The notes under the pieces are model-generated. The model did no database searches and had not been told where the DNA came from. It saw nothing but the letters and a program-made list of their open reading frames with translations. From NCBI RefSeq assembly GCF_020734105.1, contig NZ_JAJAFR010000002.1, forward strand, positions 186,001 through 250,000: a stretch of DNA of 64,000 bases, written 5' to 3'. Below are positions 47,228 to 56,808 of the stretch, piece by piece. This DNA is from Alkalihalobacillus deserti (lineage in GTDB: Bacteria > Bacillota > Bacilli > Bacillales > Bacillaceae_D). Each line of letters starts with the position of its first letter. Positions within the stretch are counted from its first letter, which is position 1. A program made the translations under genes and the position numbers.

Positions 47228-47491
47228 ATGAGGGCTGAGATTCAACAACTGTTATTTGAACGACCAGAGTTACGTCACTACATCAGACAACATCCGAATT
47301 GGTATCGTAAGTTAAGTAGAGATCCTACTAAAATACAACTTCTAGAAAAAGAGGCTAATCAATTTTATGGAAGGACTTTACCACAGCGAGTGGAAAAGGT
47401 TCAAAATTCACTTGGTCTAGTCATGATGATGATGGAAATGTTGAAGATGGGGCAAGCATCTGTAACGGGAGCCGAAGGGCCTAGTCAATAG
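47228..47491 (+). CDS. ylbE: YlbE-like protein
   Basis: 87 residues beginning MRAEIQQLLFERPELRHYIR with PNWYRKLSRDPTKI and the Met-rich LVMMMMEMLKMGQ helix. Matches YlbE. AGGAGAAGGAG just upstream. Function unknown; co-transcribed with ylbD. Confidence 0.85.
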   Translation: MRAEIQQLLFERPELRHYIRQHPNWYRKLSRDPTKIQLLEKEANQFYGRTLPQRVEKVQNSLGLVMMMMEMLKMGQASVTGAEGPSQ

Positions 47492-47507
47492 ATGGCAGGT
47501 CCTTTTT
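47475..47507 (+). terminator. Terminator of ylbDE
   Basis: AGGGCCT (47476-47482) pairs with AGGTCCT (47497-47503, one G-U), followed by TTTTT. Its 5' arm lies in the last ylbE codons. Confidence 0.6.
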
Positions 47508-47583
47508 AAAATTTTTAGTGGAATAAAGACAATTGGTTCGAGGGATGATATACATGAATAAAGGAAAATAAAGGAGTATGATC

Positions 47584-48021
47584 ATGAAAAATTTGATAGC
47601 TTTATGTTGTTGTATTATAAGTATAGTTGGGTTAGCTATAAATGTACAAGCTAATAATTCCTCCTATTTACATCAACTGACGATCGTTCCTTTACAAAGC
47701 ACAGGTGTTATTCATGTAGATACCATTCAAGAGCCTAATGTGTTAGAAGTCGATCATAAAGTTAGTGAGAGTGATGTTTATGTTGAATGTTTCGTGAACG
47801 GGTTTCACTTTAACCAAAATAAAGTCGGATCACTTCATCAAGAAAACGAAGGTCATATCCGACTTTATATAAATGATGAACACGTAGATACTTTGTATCA
47901 ACCTGCTTTTATTATTCGAGATCTTCCAAAGGGAGAATATGAAGTTAAAGTAGTGATCGTGAAAAATGATAGATCGCCCTATGATATGGAAGAAACTTTT
48001 ACAATAACGATTCCTCAATAG
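47584..48021 (+). CDS. Exported protein of unknown function
   Basis: 145 residues with a classical Sec signal peptide (MKNLIALCCCIISIVGLAIN, likely cleaved after VQA near residue 22). Mature part is beta-rich: SDVYVECFVNGFHFNQNKVG, HIRLYINDEHVDTLYQPAFI and RDLPKGEYEVKVVIVKND, suggestive of an immunoglobulin-like fold. I do not recognise a family. The ATG at 47584 is 7 bases from AAAGGAG. Its last 23 bases overlap the end of the convergent ATP-grasp gene. Confidence 0.65.
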   Translation: MKNLIALCCCIISIVGLAINVQANNSSYLHQLTIVPLQSTGVIHVDTIQEPNVLEVDHKVSESDVYVECFVNGFHFNQNKVGSLHQENEGHIRLYINDEHVDTLYQPAFIIRDLPKGEYEVKVVIVKNDRSPYDMEETFTITIPQ

Positions 48022-48784
48022 AGGTTTGTAGATAATCATAAATTTTCTGTTCAACAGAAATCCCAAGCTGTTGAAAGCCTTGATTGCCGAAAAGAGTATT
48101 AAACTCAAGGAAATAAAATTTCCCACCAGCAGAGATAACATCAAAACCTGCGTGATCAATTCCTAAATTTCTTGCTGTCGTTCTAACTAATTCAATCGCT
48201 TCTTCGGGAATATCGTCAAAAGAGATACGAGCTCCTTGTGCAACATTGTTTCTAAAAGTGTTTCGTTCATTTATCCGCCAATAAGCTGCAACAACGTCAC
48301 CGCCCACAAAACAAACACGCAAATCACGATCAATTGGTAAGTATTCTTGAACATAGAAGTAAGGGTTATTTTCTGCATACTCATTAAATTGTTTATGGTT
48401 TTCAATGAGAAAGACACCTTTTCCCATTGAATTCCGGATCTCTTTTGCAACAAAGGGAAAAGGAAAATCAGCAAAGATCCGATTAATATTTTCATGGTTT
48501 CGACCTAAAATAACTGTTTTAGGAACATGTTCCGGACAAACACTCCATAAACCACGAGTTACCTCAATCTTATTAAATCCCATTTGAATGGATTGGATGC
48601 TTGGGAAAATCTTTTTTTTCATCCCATAAACAAGCGCATTCACTTGCCAATTTTCAGGAAATAGACAGACGTCAGCTTCTTCAATTTTTCTTTTTTCTTC
48701 ATCTTCAAACATTCGTTCAGGTTTAACATATTTGATCCCTGGCATTCCGATTGTTCGGAATGGGTTAAAGGTAACAATATTCAT
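47999..48784 (-). CDS. RimK-like ATP-grasp enzyme
   Basis: 261 residues with an ATP-grasp fold: PFPFVAKEIRNSMGKGVFLI (ATP-binding lysine and glycine loop), YVQEYLPIDRDLRVCFVGGD, INERNTFRNNVAQGARISFD and the metal-binding FEFNTLFGNQG near the C terminus (residues about 225-236). Family members ligate carboxylates to amines, such as Glu tailing of S6 or cofactor F420 synthesis. No partner substrate gene is evident. The ATG has GAAGGTGTAAAAT upstream. Convergent and overlapping by 23 bases with the exported-protein gene. Confidence 0.8.
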   Translation of the reverse strand: MNIVTFNPFRTIGMPGIKYVKPERMFEDEEKRKIEEADVCLFPENWQVNALVYGMKKKIFPSIQSIQMGFNKIEVTRGLWSVCPEHVPKTVILGRNHENINRIFADFPFPFVAKEIRNSMGKGVFLIENHKQFNEYAENNPYFYVQEYLPIDRDLRVCFVGGDVVAAYWRINERNTFRNNVAQGARISFDDIPEEAIELVRTTARNLGIDHAGFDVISAGGKFYFLEFNTLFGNQGFQQLGISVEQKIYDYLQTSIEESLL

Positions 48785-48967
48785 TTATATTTTACACCTT
48801 CTTCTTTCTATACATTTTAAGTTCGCTAAAGCTAATAGCAATGGTGCTACATGATACATGTCGTCTGTAAGAAGACGTAAAAGTCTAGCAAATCGATCAA
48901 TATAAACCAGTTATAGCGGAAGTTATAAGTCGTGTGAATTATAGTCAAAGTTCAGGGGGAAGTCAAC

Positions 48968-49942
48968 ATGGATAAAACGTTATCAATTCGCTTAGGGTAT
49001 GTAGCAATGAGTGTACTGCTTTCTAATGCATCCCCATCACAAACAATAACGGTGAAACAGTATGAACAAATTACAGATAAAGAAGCTGGACTCAGGCGAT
49101 TAGAAAGGATTTCTACAGCAAACTTACAAAATTGCTTAAGATTATTAAAACATAATAAGGCTCATCATATCAGCTTTTTTCGGTTATCATCAAGGCTCAT
49201 TCCGCTCGCTAATCATCCACTAACAGAAGGTTGGAAGTTTGAAAGGGTTCTTTCCCCTTTGTTAAAGGTACTTGGTGACTTCGTGCATAACGAACAGATG
49301 AGAGTTGATTTTCATCCAGATCATTTTGTTGTTTTAAATAGTAAATCTAAAGACATCCTTCAACAGTCTTTAAGAACATTAGTTATGCATTATAAACTAT
49401 TGAGAGAAATGGGGATTTCCCCTGTACATCGGTGTGTTCTCCATGTAGGCGGAAAAAAGCAAGGAAGAGAGGAAGGATTAGAACAGTTTATCGCTAATTT
49501 CTCAATGATACCAGTTCCAATTCAGAGAATGATTATGCTAGAGAATGATGATCTTAATTATCCTATTGAAGATGTTCTTTATCTAGGTGAAAAGTTGAAT
49601 ATTCCAGTTGTATTTGATCTTCATCACTATGATGTTCATCATGAATCGACTGATCTTGAATCGTTATGGAAAAGAGTTGTGAACACATGGGAGGACAGTC
49701 CTTTGCCTGTGAAAATACATATTTCCAGTCCGAAAGAGGGAAAAGAAGATCGTAGGCACCATGATTATATTAATGCAGAAAGGTTCCATGAATTTTTATC
49801 GGTCATTTCAGGTACAGTGGATTACGTGGATGTTATGATTGAAGCAAAACAAAAAGATGCAGCCTTATTAAAACTAATGGAAGATCTTCAAGTGATGGAG
49901 GGAATAGAAGCTAAAACACCAACTTCCATAAACTTTAAATAG
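48968..49942 (+). CDS. uvsE: UV damage endonuclease
   Basis: 324-residue TIM-barrel endonuclease that nicks DNA 5' of UV photoproducts. Family motifs: IRLGYVAMSVLLSN at the N terminus, ISFFRLSSRLIPLANH, MRVDFHPDHFVVLNS, HVGGKKQG, LENDDLNYPIEDVLYLG and VVFDLHHYDVHHE, supplying the metal-binding His/Asp/Glu set. B. subtilis UvsE (YwjD) is the counterpart, at another locus. No LexA box was seen upstream. GGGGGAAG precedes ATG. Confidence 0.92.
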   Translation: MDKTLSIRLGYVAMSVLLSNASPSQTITVKQYEQITDKEAGLRRLERISTANLQNCLRLLKHNKAHHISFFRLSSRLIPLANHPLTEGWKFERVLSPLLKVLGDFVHNEQMRVDFHPDHFVVLNSKSKDILQQSLRTLVMHYKLLREMGISPVHRCVLHVGGKKQGREEGLEQFIANFSMIPVPIQRMIMLENDDLNYPIEDVLYLGEKLNIPVVFDLHHYDVHHESTDLESLWKRVVNTWEDSPLPVKIHISSPKEGKEDRRHHDYINAERFHEFLSVISGTVDYVDVMIEAKQKDAALLKLMEDLQVMEGIEAKTPTSINFK

Positions 49943-50000
49943 TAGAGTATTATCTTAATTGAAGAAGACATGTTATACTGTTTTTTAGGAGGTGAGAGTG

Positions 50001-50438
50001 ATGCTCGCAACCATATCAACTTTTGAGTTAGTGGATCATGCAAGTGATCTTGGTTTAGCAGTGATACAATCTGAGACTTACATTGCCTACATAGAGGCAA
50101 AAAGGGAACTACAAGTAGATGCTGTCGCTCAAGAACGAATTCAACAATTTAATCAAATGAAAGACCAATATGAAGAAGTACAAAGGTTTGGGAAATATCA
50201 CCCAGACTACGATAAAGTTTCCTCGGAGATTCGAAAGATTAAACGTGAGGTTGACTTATCAGGTACGGTAATCACCTTTAAAAAAGCAGAAAAAGAGCTT
50301 GAGTCACTTTTAAATGAGATCTGTGAAGTGATTGCTAGGTCAGTATCTGAAACGATCAAAGTGCCAACTGGAAATCCATTTTTTGATAATATGTCATGTA
50401 GCGGTGGATGTAGTACTGGTAGTTGTGGTTGCAGTTAG
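50001..50438 (+). CDS. ricF: RicF/YlbF, RNase Y accessory protein
   Basis: 145 residues, helical YlbF/YmcA family (VDHASDLGLAVIQSETYIAY, QERIQQFNQMKDQYEEVQRF) with a C-terminal cysteine cluster, MSCSGGCSTGSCGCS, containing four Cys. In B. subtilis RicF joins RicA and RicT in a complex that binds iron-sulfur clusters and adjusts RNase Y cleavage, affecting competence, sporulation and biofilm. The ATG at 50001 is 8 bases after GGAGG; a GTG at 49992 lies within the ribosome site. Confidence 0.9.
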   Translation: MLATISTFELVDHASDLGLAVIQSETYIAYIEAKRELQVDAVAQERIQQFNQMKDQYEEVQRFGKYHPDYDKVSSEIRKIKREVDLSGTVITFKKAEKELESLLNEICEVIARSVSETIKVPTGNPFFDNMSCSGGCSTGSCGCS

Positions 50439-50482
50439 AAAAGGGGGTTCAAAAGGACTATCTCTTTTTGAGCCCTTTTTTC
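50439..50482 (+). terminator. Terminator of ricF
   Basis: AAAAGGGGGTTCAAAA pairs, with one bulge, with TTTTTGAGCCCTTTT, followed by TTTC. Confidence 0.75.
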
Positions 50483-50796
50483 GTTAAAAGTATTAGCTTT
50501 CATATGGACAAAAATAATATCACATGTGCTTAGTTTACCATATTAGCCTTTGCAGTAGAATGGATAAGGGATCCCTAGTTGTTGGTGGTGGTACATTGAA
50601 TTACTTGTTGCTCTAATTGCTCTAATATTTATAATGGAACACCTGTAAATAATTAAGTCAAGATTCATATACACCATCCTCATAAATTACTCCTTTTTAT
50701 TATAAAGGGAATAGCGGAGTTAACTGAATGCTCTATTGATGGAAATGTCAGGACATGCTAGACTTAGAAAAGATTAACGTTAAAGGAGAACAAAAC
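50483..50796. other. Intergenic region ricF to ylbG
   Basis: About 310 bases. Several short frames exist, including one with WWWYIELLVALIALIFIMEH near 50590-50650, hydrophobic but without a start codon or ribosome site. I find no supportable gene or RNA. Confidence 0.5.
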
Positions 50797-51075
50797 ATGT
50801 TAGGTGCAAAGCGTCAGGGTATCGCTGTTTGGCTCACATCTTTGAAATTTGCTAGGCAATTACGCAGGTTTGGTAATGTACATTATGTTTCAAAAAAAAT
50901 GAAATATGTTGTTTTTTACTGTGACCAAGACAAAGTAGATGAAACAATTGAAAAATTACAAGCGTTTTCTTTTGTTCGTGATGTAAAGCCTTCGATGCGA
51001 CCTTTTATTGCTACAGAATTTCAAAATGCAAAGCCCGATAAAGCAAAAGAATATGATTATAAAATGGGCATTTAG
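50797..51075 (+). CDS. ylbG: YlbG, DUF2129 family
   Basis: 92 residues, starts MLGAKRQGIAVWLTSLKFAR with YVSKKMKYVVFYCDQDKVDE and VKPSMRPFIATEF. DUF2129 proteins are small cytosolic Bacilli proteins of unknown function, usually next to ylbF or rsmD. The ATG at 50797 follows AAAGGAG at 8 bases; the frame is open 14 codons further upstream. Confidence 0.87.
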   Translation: MLGAKRQGIAVWLTSLKFARQLRRFGNVHYVSKKMKYVVFYCDQDKVDETIEKLQAFSFVRDVKPSMRPFIATEFQNAKPDKAKEYDYKMGI

Positions 51076-51257
51076 AACCCGGATATAGGACAGAGAAGGT
51101 AGACGTCCCTTATTCGGTTTTTTTTTTTTGTGGAAAAAGGAGAAAAATGCATGATTTGGTTGGAAATAGGTATCTAATGCATGTGAAGATATAAAAACCT
51201 AAGTTGATTATTTCGGTGAACGAAATTTATAATGGGAGTATTAAAGGAAGTGGTACG

Positions 51258-52496
51258 ATGGTAGATTGGAAACGTAATTTATGGATTCTTGTTGTGAGTC
51301 AGTTTCTTGTCATAAGTGCGATGACAATGATTATTCCGTTTTTACCTATGTATCTACAAAGTTTAGGGGTTAATAATCCAGAAACATTAAGTATTTGGGC
51401 CGGAGTGATTTTTGGTGCTAATTTTTTGACTGCCTTTTTATTTTCTCCTTTTTGGGGACGGATGGGAGATAAATATGGACGAAAGATGATGGTTTTACGT
51501 TCAGGATTTGGGATGGCATTGATTATAAGTTTAACGGCTTTTGCAATAGGACCTATTTCTCTGCTATTACTTAGGTTATTAAATGGAGTGGTATCTGGTT
51601 TTATTCCTGCTTCTATCGGACTGGTATCAACGAATACACCAAAAGAAAGAGTGGGATATGCATTAGGATTATTACAATCAGGTTCGGTTTCGGGTGCAAT
51701 CTGTGGTCCTTTAATTGGAGGTGTATTAGCTCAAAACTACGGGTATAGTATGGTTTTTATAATAACGGGAATTTGTATCTTTATAGCTACACTAGTCGTA
51801 TTCTTTTTTGTGAAAGAAAAATTTACCCCAGTTAAAGTAAAAGAGAAAACAAGCACACTTGGTGATTTTAAAACCATTACGGCAAAAAGACCTGTTCTGT
51901 CTTTGTATGTTGTTATTTTTCTTATTCAGTTTGCTGTTATGGGAGTCAATCCTCTTTTATCGTTATTTGTTGAGGAGTTAACCTCACCTGCAACGGTTGC
52001 TTTTTACGCGGGGGTAGCGATCTCGGTCATGGGGTTCGCTAATATGCTTACGTCTCCGATACTCGGTAAATTAAGTGACAAAAAAGGAGCTCAACATGTA
52101 TTAACCTACTCTATGATAGGGGTAGCCGTTTTCTCTATTCCACAAGCTTTTGTAACCGACATCTGGCAGTTGATCATTTTGCGTTTCTTAATAGGTCTAT
52201 GTCTAGGTGGTCTGCTGCCAGCAGTTAATACGCTTATTCGAATGCATGCTCCATCTGGTATGGAAAGTCGAACATATGGATTTTCAAATAGTGCGATGTA
52301 TCTAGGGACGATGATCGGTCCGTTACTAGGAGGATTAGTTGTTGCCAGTGTAGGAGTAAGAGGACTGTTTTTTGTATGTGCTCTGGTATTGTTTATCAAT
52401 GTTGTTCTTGTGAAAATGAAAGTCTTACCTACCGCTAATAAGGTTTTTAAAGAAGAAAAGGTAAGGCAGAAAAATAAAAAAGTCGTTACACAATAA
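51258..52496 (+). CDS. MFS multidrug-type transporter
   Basis: 412 residues, 12 membrane segments. Motif A is GRMGDKYGRKMMVLRSG after helix 2, with its repeat LGKLSDKKGAQHVL in the second half; helix 5 has the antiporter-like GSVSGAICGPLIGGVLAQ. The closest general type is drug:proton antiporters of the BmrA/NorA/YfkL-like group; substrate is unknown. ATG at 51258 has AAAGGAAGTGG upstream. Not part of the ylb block in B. subtilis, so inserted here between ylbG and rsmD. Confidence 0.87.
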   Translation: MVDWKRNLWILVVSQFLVISAMTMIIPFLPMYLQSLGVNNPETLSIWAGVIFGANFLTAFLFSPFWGRMGDKYGRKMMVLRSGFGMALIISLTAFAIGPISLLLLRLLNGVVSGFIPASIGLVSTNTPKERVGYALGLLQSGSVSGAICGPLIGGVLAQNYGYSMVFIITGICIFIATLVVFFFVKEKFTPVKVKEKTSTLGDFKTITAKRPVLSLYVVIFLIQFAVMGVNPLLSLFVEELTSPATVAFYAGVAISVMGFANMLTSPILGKLSDKKGAQHVLTYSMIGVAVFSIPQAFVTDIWQLIILRFLIGLCLGGLLPAVNTLIRMHAPSGMESRTYGFSNSAMYLGTMIGPLLGGLVVASVGVRGLFFVCALVLFINVVLVKMKVLPTANKVFKEEKVRQKNKKVVTQ

Positions 52497-52533
52497 AGTA
52501 ACTAGTTCCAATAATCTAGAATGAATGTAGAAA

Positions 52534-52592
52534 AACAATAGGAAATCAAGTGTAAAATCGCACAGGGTTTTATACTTGATTTTTCTATTGTT
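52534..52592. terminator. Long terminator hairpin
   Basis: AACAATAG...TGTAAAA and TTTTATACTTGA...TTGTT form a stem of about 24 bp around TCGCACAGGG. Between the convergent MFS and downstream genes. Confidence 0.8.
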
Positions 52593-52662
52593 CTATCAAA
52601 GCTTTCTAGCAAGGCAAACGAACCCTTTAAAAAGCTAAAACCGACCTTTTCTACTTCCTCTC

Positions 52663-53052
52663 TTATTGTAGCGGTGGAAGATAGCGATTCATTCGTAGAA
52701 CACCTATTAAATATTGATAATAAAGTTCTTTTTCTTCAAAGGCAGTTGATGACTTTACCTCTAGTCTGTGAATCGGTTTGGAAAGCTCTTCAGATAACTT
52801 TTCAAATAAACGATAACGTTCTGATGGTTTAATAGTTGGATGATGAATACCTTCTAGGCATAGATAAAGAGGCATCATTTTTCCTGGTTCAACAGGACGC
52901 AGTATAACAACAAGAGATGATAGCTCCTTGCTATCTATTTTAGTATCTAGTCGTAAAAGCATATGAATCCGTGATTGGTTTGATCTTGCAATCTCAAATA
53001 ACTCATATAAGTCATTATAGCCTTCACCTAATAATACAAATCGTTGAATCAT
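52663..53052 (-). CDS. Conserved Bacillaceae protein of unknown function
   Basis: 129 residues, soluble. MIQRFVLLGEGYNDLYELFE at the start, then IHMLLRLDTKIDSKELSSLV, PVEPGKMMPLYLCLEGIHHP and YYQYLIGVLRMNRYLPPL at the end. I recall similar proteins in bacilli (some labelled as methylthioribose kinase without basis) but no known function. Placed between the MFS gene and a structured intergenic RNA that is transcribed toward it. Ribosome site AGTAGG is modest. Confidence 0.65.
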   Translation of the reverse strand: MIQRFVLLGEGYNDLYELFEIARSNQSRIHMLLRLDTKIDSKELSSLVVILRPVEPGKMMPLYLCLEGIHHPTIKPSERYRLFEKLSEELSKPIHRLEVKSSTAFEEKELYYQYLIGVLRMNRYLPPLQ

Positions 53053-53116
53053 TTAGCAACCTACTTTCATATCTAGTTCGATTGAAATGTAGCATGAATT
53101 ACATTGCTTGTCGAGC

Positions 53117-53149
53117 AAAAAAAAATCCTCGCAAGGATTCCTTGCGAGG
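53117..53149 (-). terminator. Perfect minus-strand intrinsic terminator
   Basis: CCTCGCAAGG-ATT-CCTTGCGAGG with a run of nine A on its left (plus strand), hence T on the minus strand. It cannot serve plus-strand transcripts. No minus-strand gene lies upstream of it. Confidence 0.85.
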
Positions 53150-53275
53150 TGCCCATACACATACTTTGTATGTAATAAGGCTATGGGAGAGGAGAAACCG
53201 GAGGAAGAACTTATGGGGAAACGTAAGCCTTCTCCGCGGTTGTAGCAACACCTTAAGAGTGCTACTAATTGAAGT
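53117..53275 (-). ncRNA. Structured RNA with perfect terminator (ylbH-leader region)
   Basis: On the minus strand, three compact hairpins are followed directly by an intrinsic terminator. Pairs: GTAGCA/TGCTAC (53242-53247 with 53260-53265); AACCG/CGGTT (53196-53200 with 53237-53241) enclosing CTTATG/CGTAAG (53210-53215 with 53222-53227); CCCATA/TATGGG (53152-53157 with 53182-53187) enclosing ACATAC/GTATGT (53159-53164 with 53168-53173). The terminator is a 10-bp perfect stem (53127-53136 with 53140-53149) followed, on the minus strand only, by nine T. Rfam lists a ylbH leader upstream of rsmD/ylbH; this may be that family, though that is annotated on the rsmD strand. Transcript start near 53275 is a guess. 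Confidence 0.55.
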
Positions 53276-53446
53276 ATGACCTTTTTAAAATTATTCCATA
53301 CCTAAATAATAAGATTTTATTTCTTTTTTTCTGAAAGAACATTTAGCTGTACTCTTTTAGGTGATAATGTTGTATGAGTAAAATGCTTTTTTACTTGTTT
53401 TTTGGTAGGATAAGAAGTAATAGATCATAGAGGATGGGTGGATGAA

Positions 53447-54503
<1,057 letters not shown>

Positions 54504-54602
54504 TTATTCCGCAAGATGTCAAGTTTAGCATCGACGCCATTCGTCTAAATTTTGAACCTAGAAAAATCTATTTTTTTGTAGAATCAGTTATTTAGTTTCT
54601 TC

Positions 54603-54646
54603 AGGCTAACACATTGGTTATCATGATCTTTGTGTCAGCCTTTTTT
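54603..54646 (+). terminator. Terminator of rsmD-coaD
   Basis: AGGCTAACACA (54603-54613) pairs with TGTGTCAGCCT (54631-54641) with one mismatch, followed by TTTTT. Confidence 0.75.
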
Positions 54647-54651
54647 CAACT

Positions 54652-55878
54652 TTAACGGGTTTGCGTTAACGCTCTTCGGGCAGTTATAGCTATGAAGGTG
54701 ATTAGCATAAATAAGGTGAATAAAGACCCGAATTCTAAGATTACATTCCATGTTGAGTTAAACCACGTATCTGTTGAATTTCTTAAAAACACGGGAATAG
54801 CAACCCATTCTTCACCTGTTGATTGCTGATTAAGGTACAAAGGATGCCAGAGTAAAAAAACAAAAAAGGCTGAAAAAAAACCGTGAATTAAACGAGCAAT
54901 AAAAAATGGTTTAAATCGTATATCTGTTTCAGCCAATATACTAGCTACTTGTCCTTGAATAGAGAAACCACTAAATGCAAGAATAAAACTAGTCACAACT
55001 ACTTGCTCAAATAAACCGACCGTACCTGTTTCACTAGCCATTTGAGCACCAAGTGTCATTTCAAATAAACCTGAAATAAGAGAGGCATCTAACTCATTTG
55101 GTAAGTGAAACAATGTTAATAGGATTGAAAAAATAGAAGATAAGAGGGAGACAATTCCAACAAGGCTTAGTATCTTATTTAAAACGGAAAATAAAATGAT
55201 GAAACCACCGATCATTAATAAAGTGCGAACAGATGATTGAACGGCGTCTCCTAATAACTGACCAATGGGACGTCCATCCTTGATTCGTTCTTGATGAAGT
55301 AATTTAAAAGCTACAACAATCCCAGTTATTTTCGGTTTTTCTGAAGAACTAGAAGCTTCTTCTCCTCGACCATGAAAGCGCATAATCAAACCAACGATAA
55401 TATTACCAAAGTAATGGGCCGTAGCAAGGACAATTCCTAAGGATGCATTATGAAAGAAGCCTACTGCAATTGCTCCGAAAATAAAAAGAGGATTTGAAGA
55501 ACTTGTGAAAGAAACGAGTCTTTCCGCTTCTATACGACTTACTTTATTTTCTTGACGTAAACGAGCAGTAATTTTAGCACCAGCTGGATTTCCTGATGCA
55601 AGACCCATCGCCCAAACGAATCCACCTACTCCTGGAACCCTGAAAAGTGGACGCATGAGCGGTTCAAGTAGTGCACCAATAAATGTAACAACTCCAAACC
55701 CTATTAGTAATTCAGAAACGATGAAAAAGGGCAGTAAGGAAGGAAAGACAACATCCCACCAAATCTGTAACCCTCGTACAGAGCCTTCTAGAGCTTCTTG
55801 AGGAAACGCCATTAGCGAGGCAGCTAATAATATACTCATGAGTGCAAGCATGAGAGTTTTGGTTATAGATAAGGACAT
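54652..55878 (-). CDS. ylbJ: Sporulation integral membrane protein YlbJ
   Basis: 408 residues with about eight membrane segments and a nucleoside-recognition (Gate)-type core: SLLPFFIVSELLIGFGVVTF, GLASGNPAGAKITARLRQEN, SFTSSSNPLFIFGAIAVGFF. YlbJ is a sigma-E-controlled membrane protein of the mother cell needed for spore heat resistance in B. subtilis, with close relatives implicated in dipicolinate or nucleoside-like transport. The ATG at 55876-55878 has AAAGGAGG at 10 bases. Divergent from ylbK. Confidence 0.9.
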   Translation of the reverse strand: MSLSITKTLMLALMSILLAASLMAFPQEALEGSVRGLQIWWDVVFPSLLPFFIVSELLIGFGVVTFIGALLEPLMRPLFRVPGVGGFVWAMGLASGNPAGAKITARLRQENKVSRIEAERLVSFTSSSNPLFIFGAIAVGFFHNASLGIVLATAHYFGNIIVGLIMRFHGRGEEASSSSEKPKITGIVVAFKLLHQERIKDGRPIGQLLGDAVQSSVRTLLMIGGFIILFSVLNKILSLVGIVSLLSSIFSILLTLFHLPNELDASLISGLFEMTLGAQMASETGTVGLFEQVVVTSFILAFSGFSIQGQVASILAETDIRFKPFFIARLIHGFFSAFFVFLLWHPLYLNQQSTGEEWVAIPVFLRNSTDTWFNSTWNVILEFGSLFTLFMLITFIAITARRALTQTR

Positions 55879-56001
55879 TCTAAAGCGGCCTCCTTTTATG
55901 TAAACATCATGGAACATGTCCATACTATAACTATACGTATACAACCTTGTAATAGACCATATCTTTAAAGTGGGAAGGAAAAAATGTGAGGAGAGGGTAA
56001 T

Positions 56002-56808
56002 ATGGGGAGTACTCGTCCGAAAATTGGGCTAGCGCTTGGGTCAGGAGGGGCTCGTGGTTTTGCCCATATTGGGGTTCTTAAGGCATTAGAAAAAGAAAGC
56101 ATTCCCATTGACTTTATTGCAGGTAGTAGTATGGGAGCTCTTGTTGGAAGTTTATATGGGGTAGGGCAGAGTCCGGCTAATTTGGAGAAGTTCGCTACTT
56201 TATTTCGAAGGAAATACTTTATTGATTTTATTGTACCTAAGTTAGGTTTTGTTGCTGGACAAAAAGTTAAGGAAGTCATTCGTTTGCTAGCTAAAGGAAA
56301 AAAGGTAGAAGAACTGTCTCCACCGGTAGCTATTGTGACAACCGATATTAGAAATGGAGAAAAAGTGGTTTTAACAGAAGGCGACGTAGCAACAGCTGTA
56401 AGAGCAAGTATTGCTATACCAGGAATATTCGTACCGGAGAAAGTAGGAAATCGCCTATTAGTCGATGGGGGAGTAATTGATCGTGTTCCTGTGTCGGTAG
56501 TGAAGGAAATGGGAGCTGATGTTACAATAGCAGTAGATGTTTCTTATTTTAGAACAGAACCAGAATTACATACGATTTACGATGTGATCATGCAAAGCAT
56601 GGATATTATGGCAAGAGAAATGATTCGAGTTCAAGAATTTGATTGTTCTGTAATGATTCGTCCAATTGTGAAGCAATCAAGCTCGCTTGATTTTACAGAA
56701 GTGGACAGCTTAATACGTCGTGGGGAAGAAGCAACAATGGAAAAGATAGATGAGATAAAAAGTTGCATCGCTAATTGGAAGGAGAACGAAGATGACATCA
56801 AGGATTAA
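56002..56808 (+). CDS. ylbK: Patatin-like phospholipase (YlbK/RssA family)
   Basis: 268 residues. Oxyanion loop GSGGARGFAH (residues 13-22), nucleophile serine 43 in GSSMG, and catalytic aspartate in LLVDGGVIDRVPVS. Patatin-type Ser-Asp dyad hydrolases act on membrane lipids; substrate unknown. The gene ends 17 bases into ylbL, so translation is coupled. GAGGAGAGGG before ATG. Confidence 0.9.
   Translation: MGSTRPKIGLALGSGGARGFAHIGVLKALEKESIPIDFIAGSSMGALVGSLYGVGQSPANLEKFATLFRRKYFIDFIVPKLGFVAGQKVKEVIRLLAKGKKVEELSPPVAIVTTDIRNGEKVVLTEGDVATAVRASIAIPGIFVPEKVGNRLLVDGGVIDRVPVSVVKEMGADVTIAVDVSYFRTEPELHTIYDVIMQSMDIMAREMIRVQEFDCSVMIRPIVKQSSSLDFTEVDSLIRRGEEATMEKIDEIKSCIANWKENEDDIKD

Noticed and set aside
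48785-48967. LexA box for uvsE
   Set aside because: No CGAAC-N4-GTTCG-like site found in the upstream gap.
50590-50660. Hydrophobic stretch WWWYIELLVALIALIFIMEH between ricF and ylbG, resembling a small membrane peptide
   Set aside because: No start codon in frame before an upstream stop and no ribosome site.
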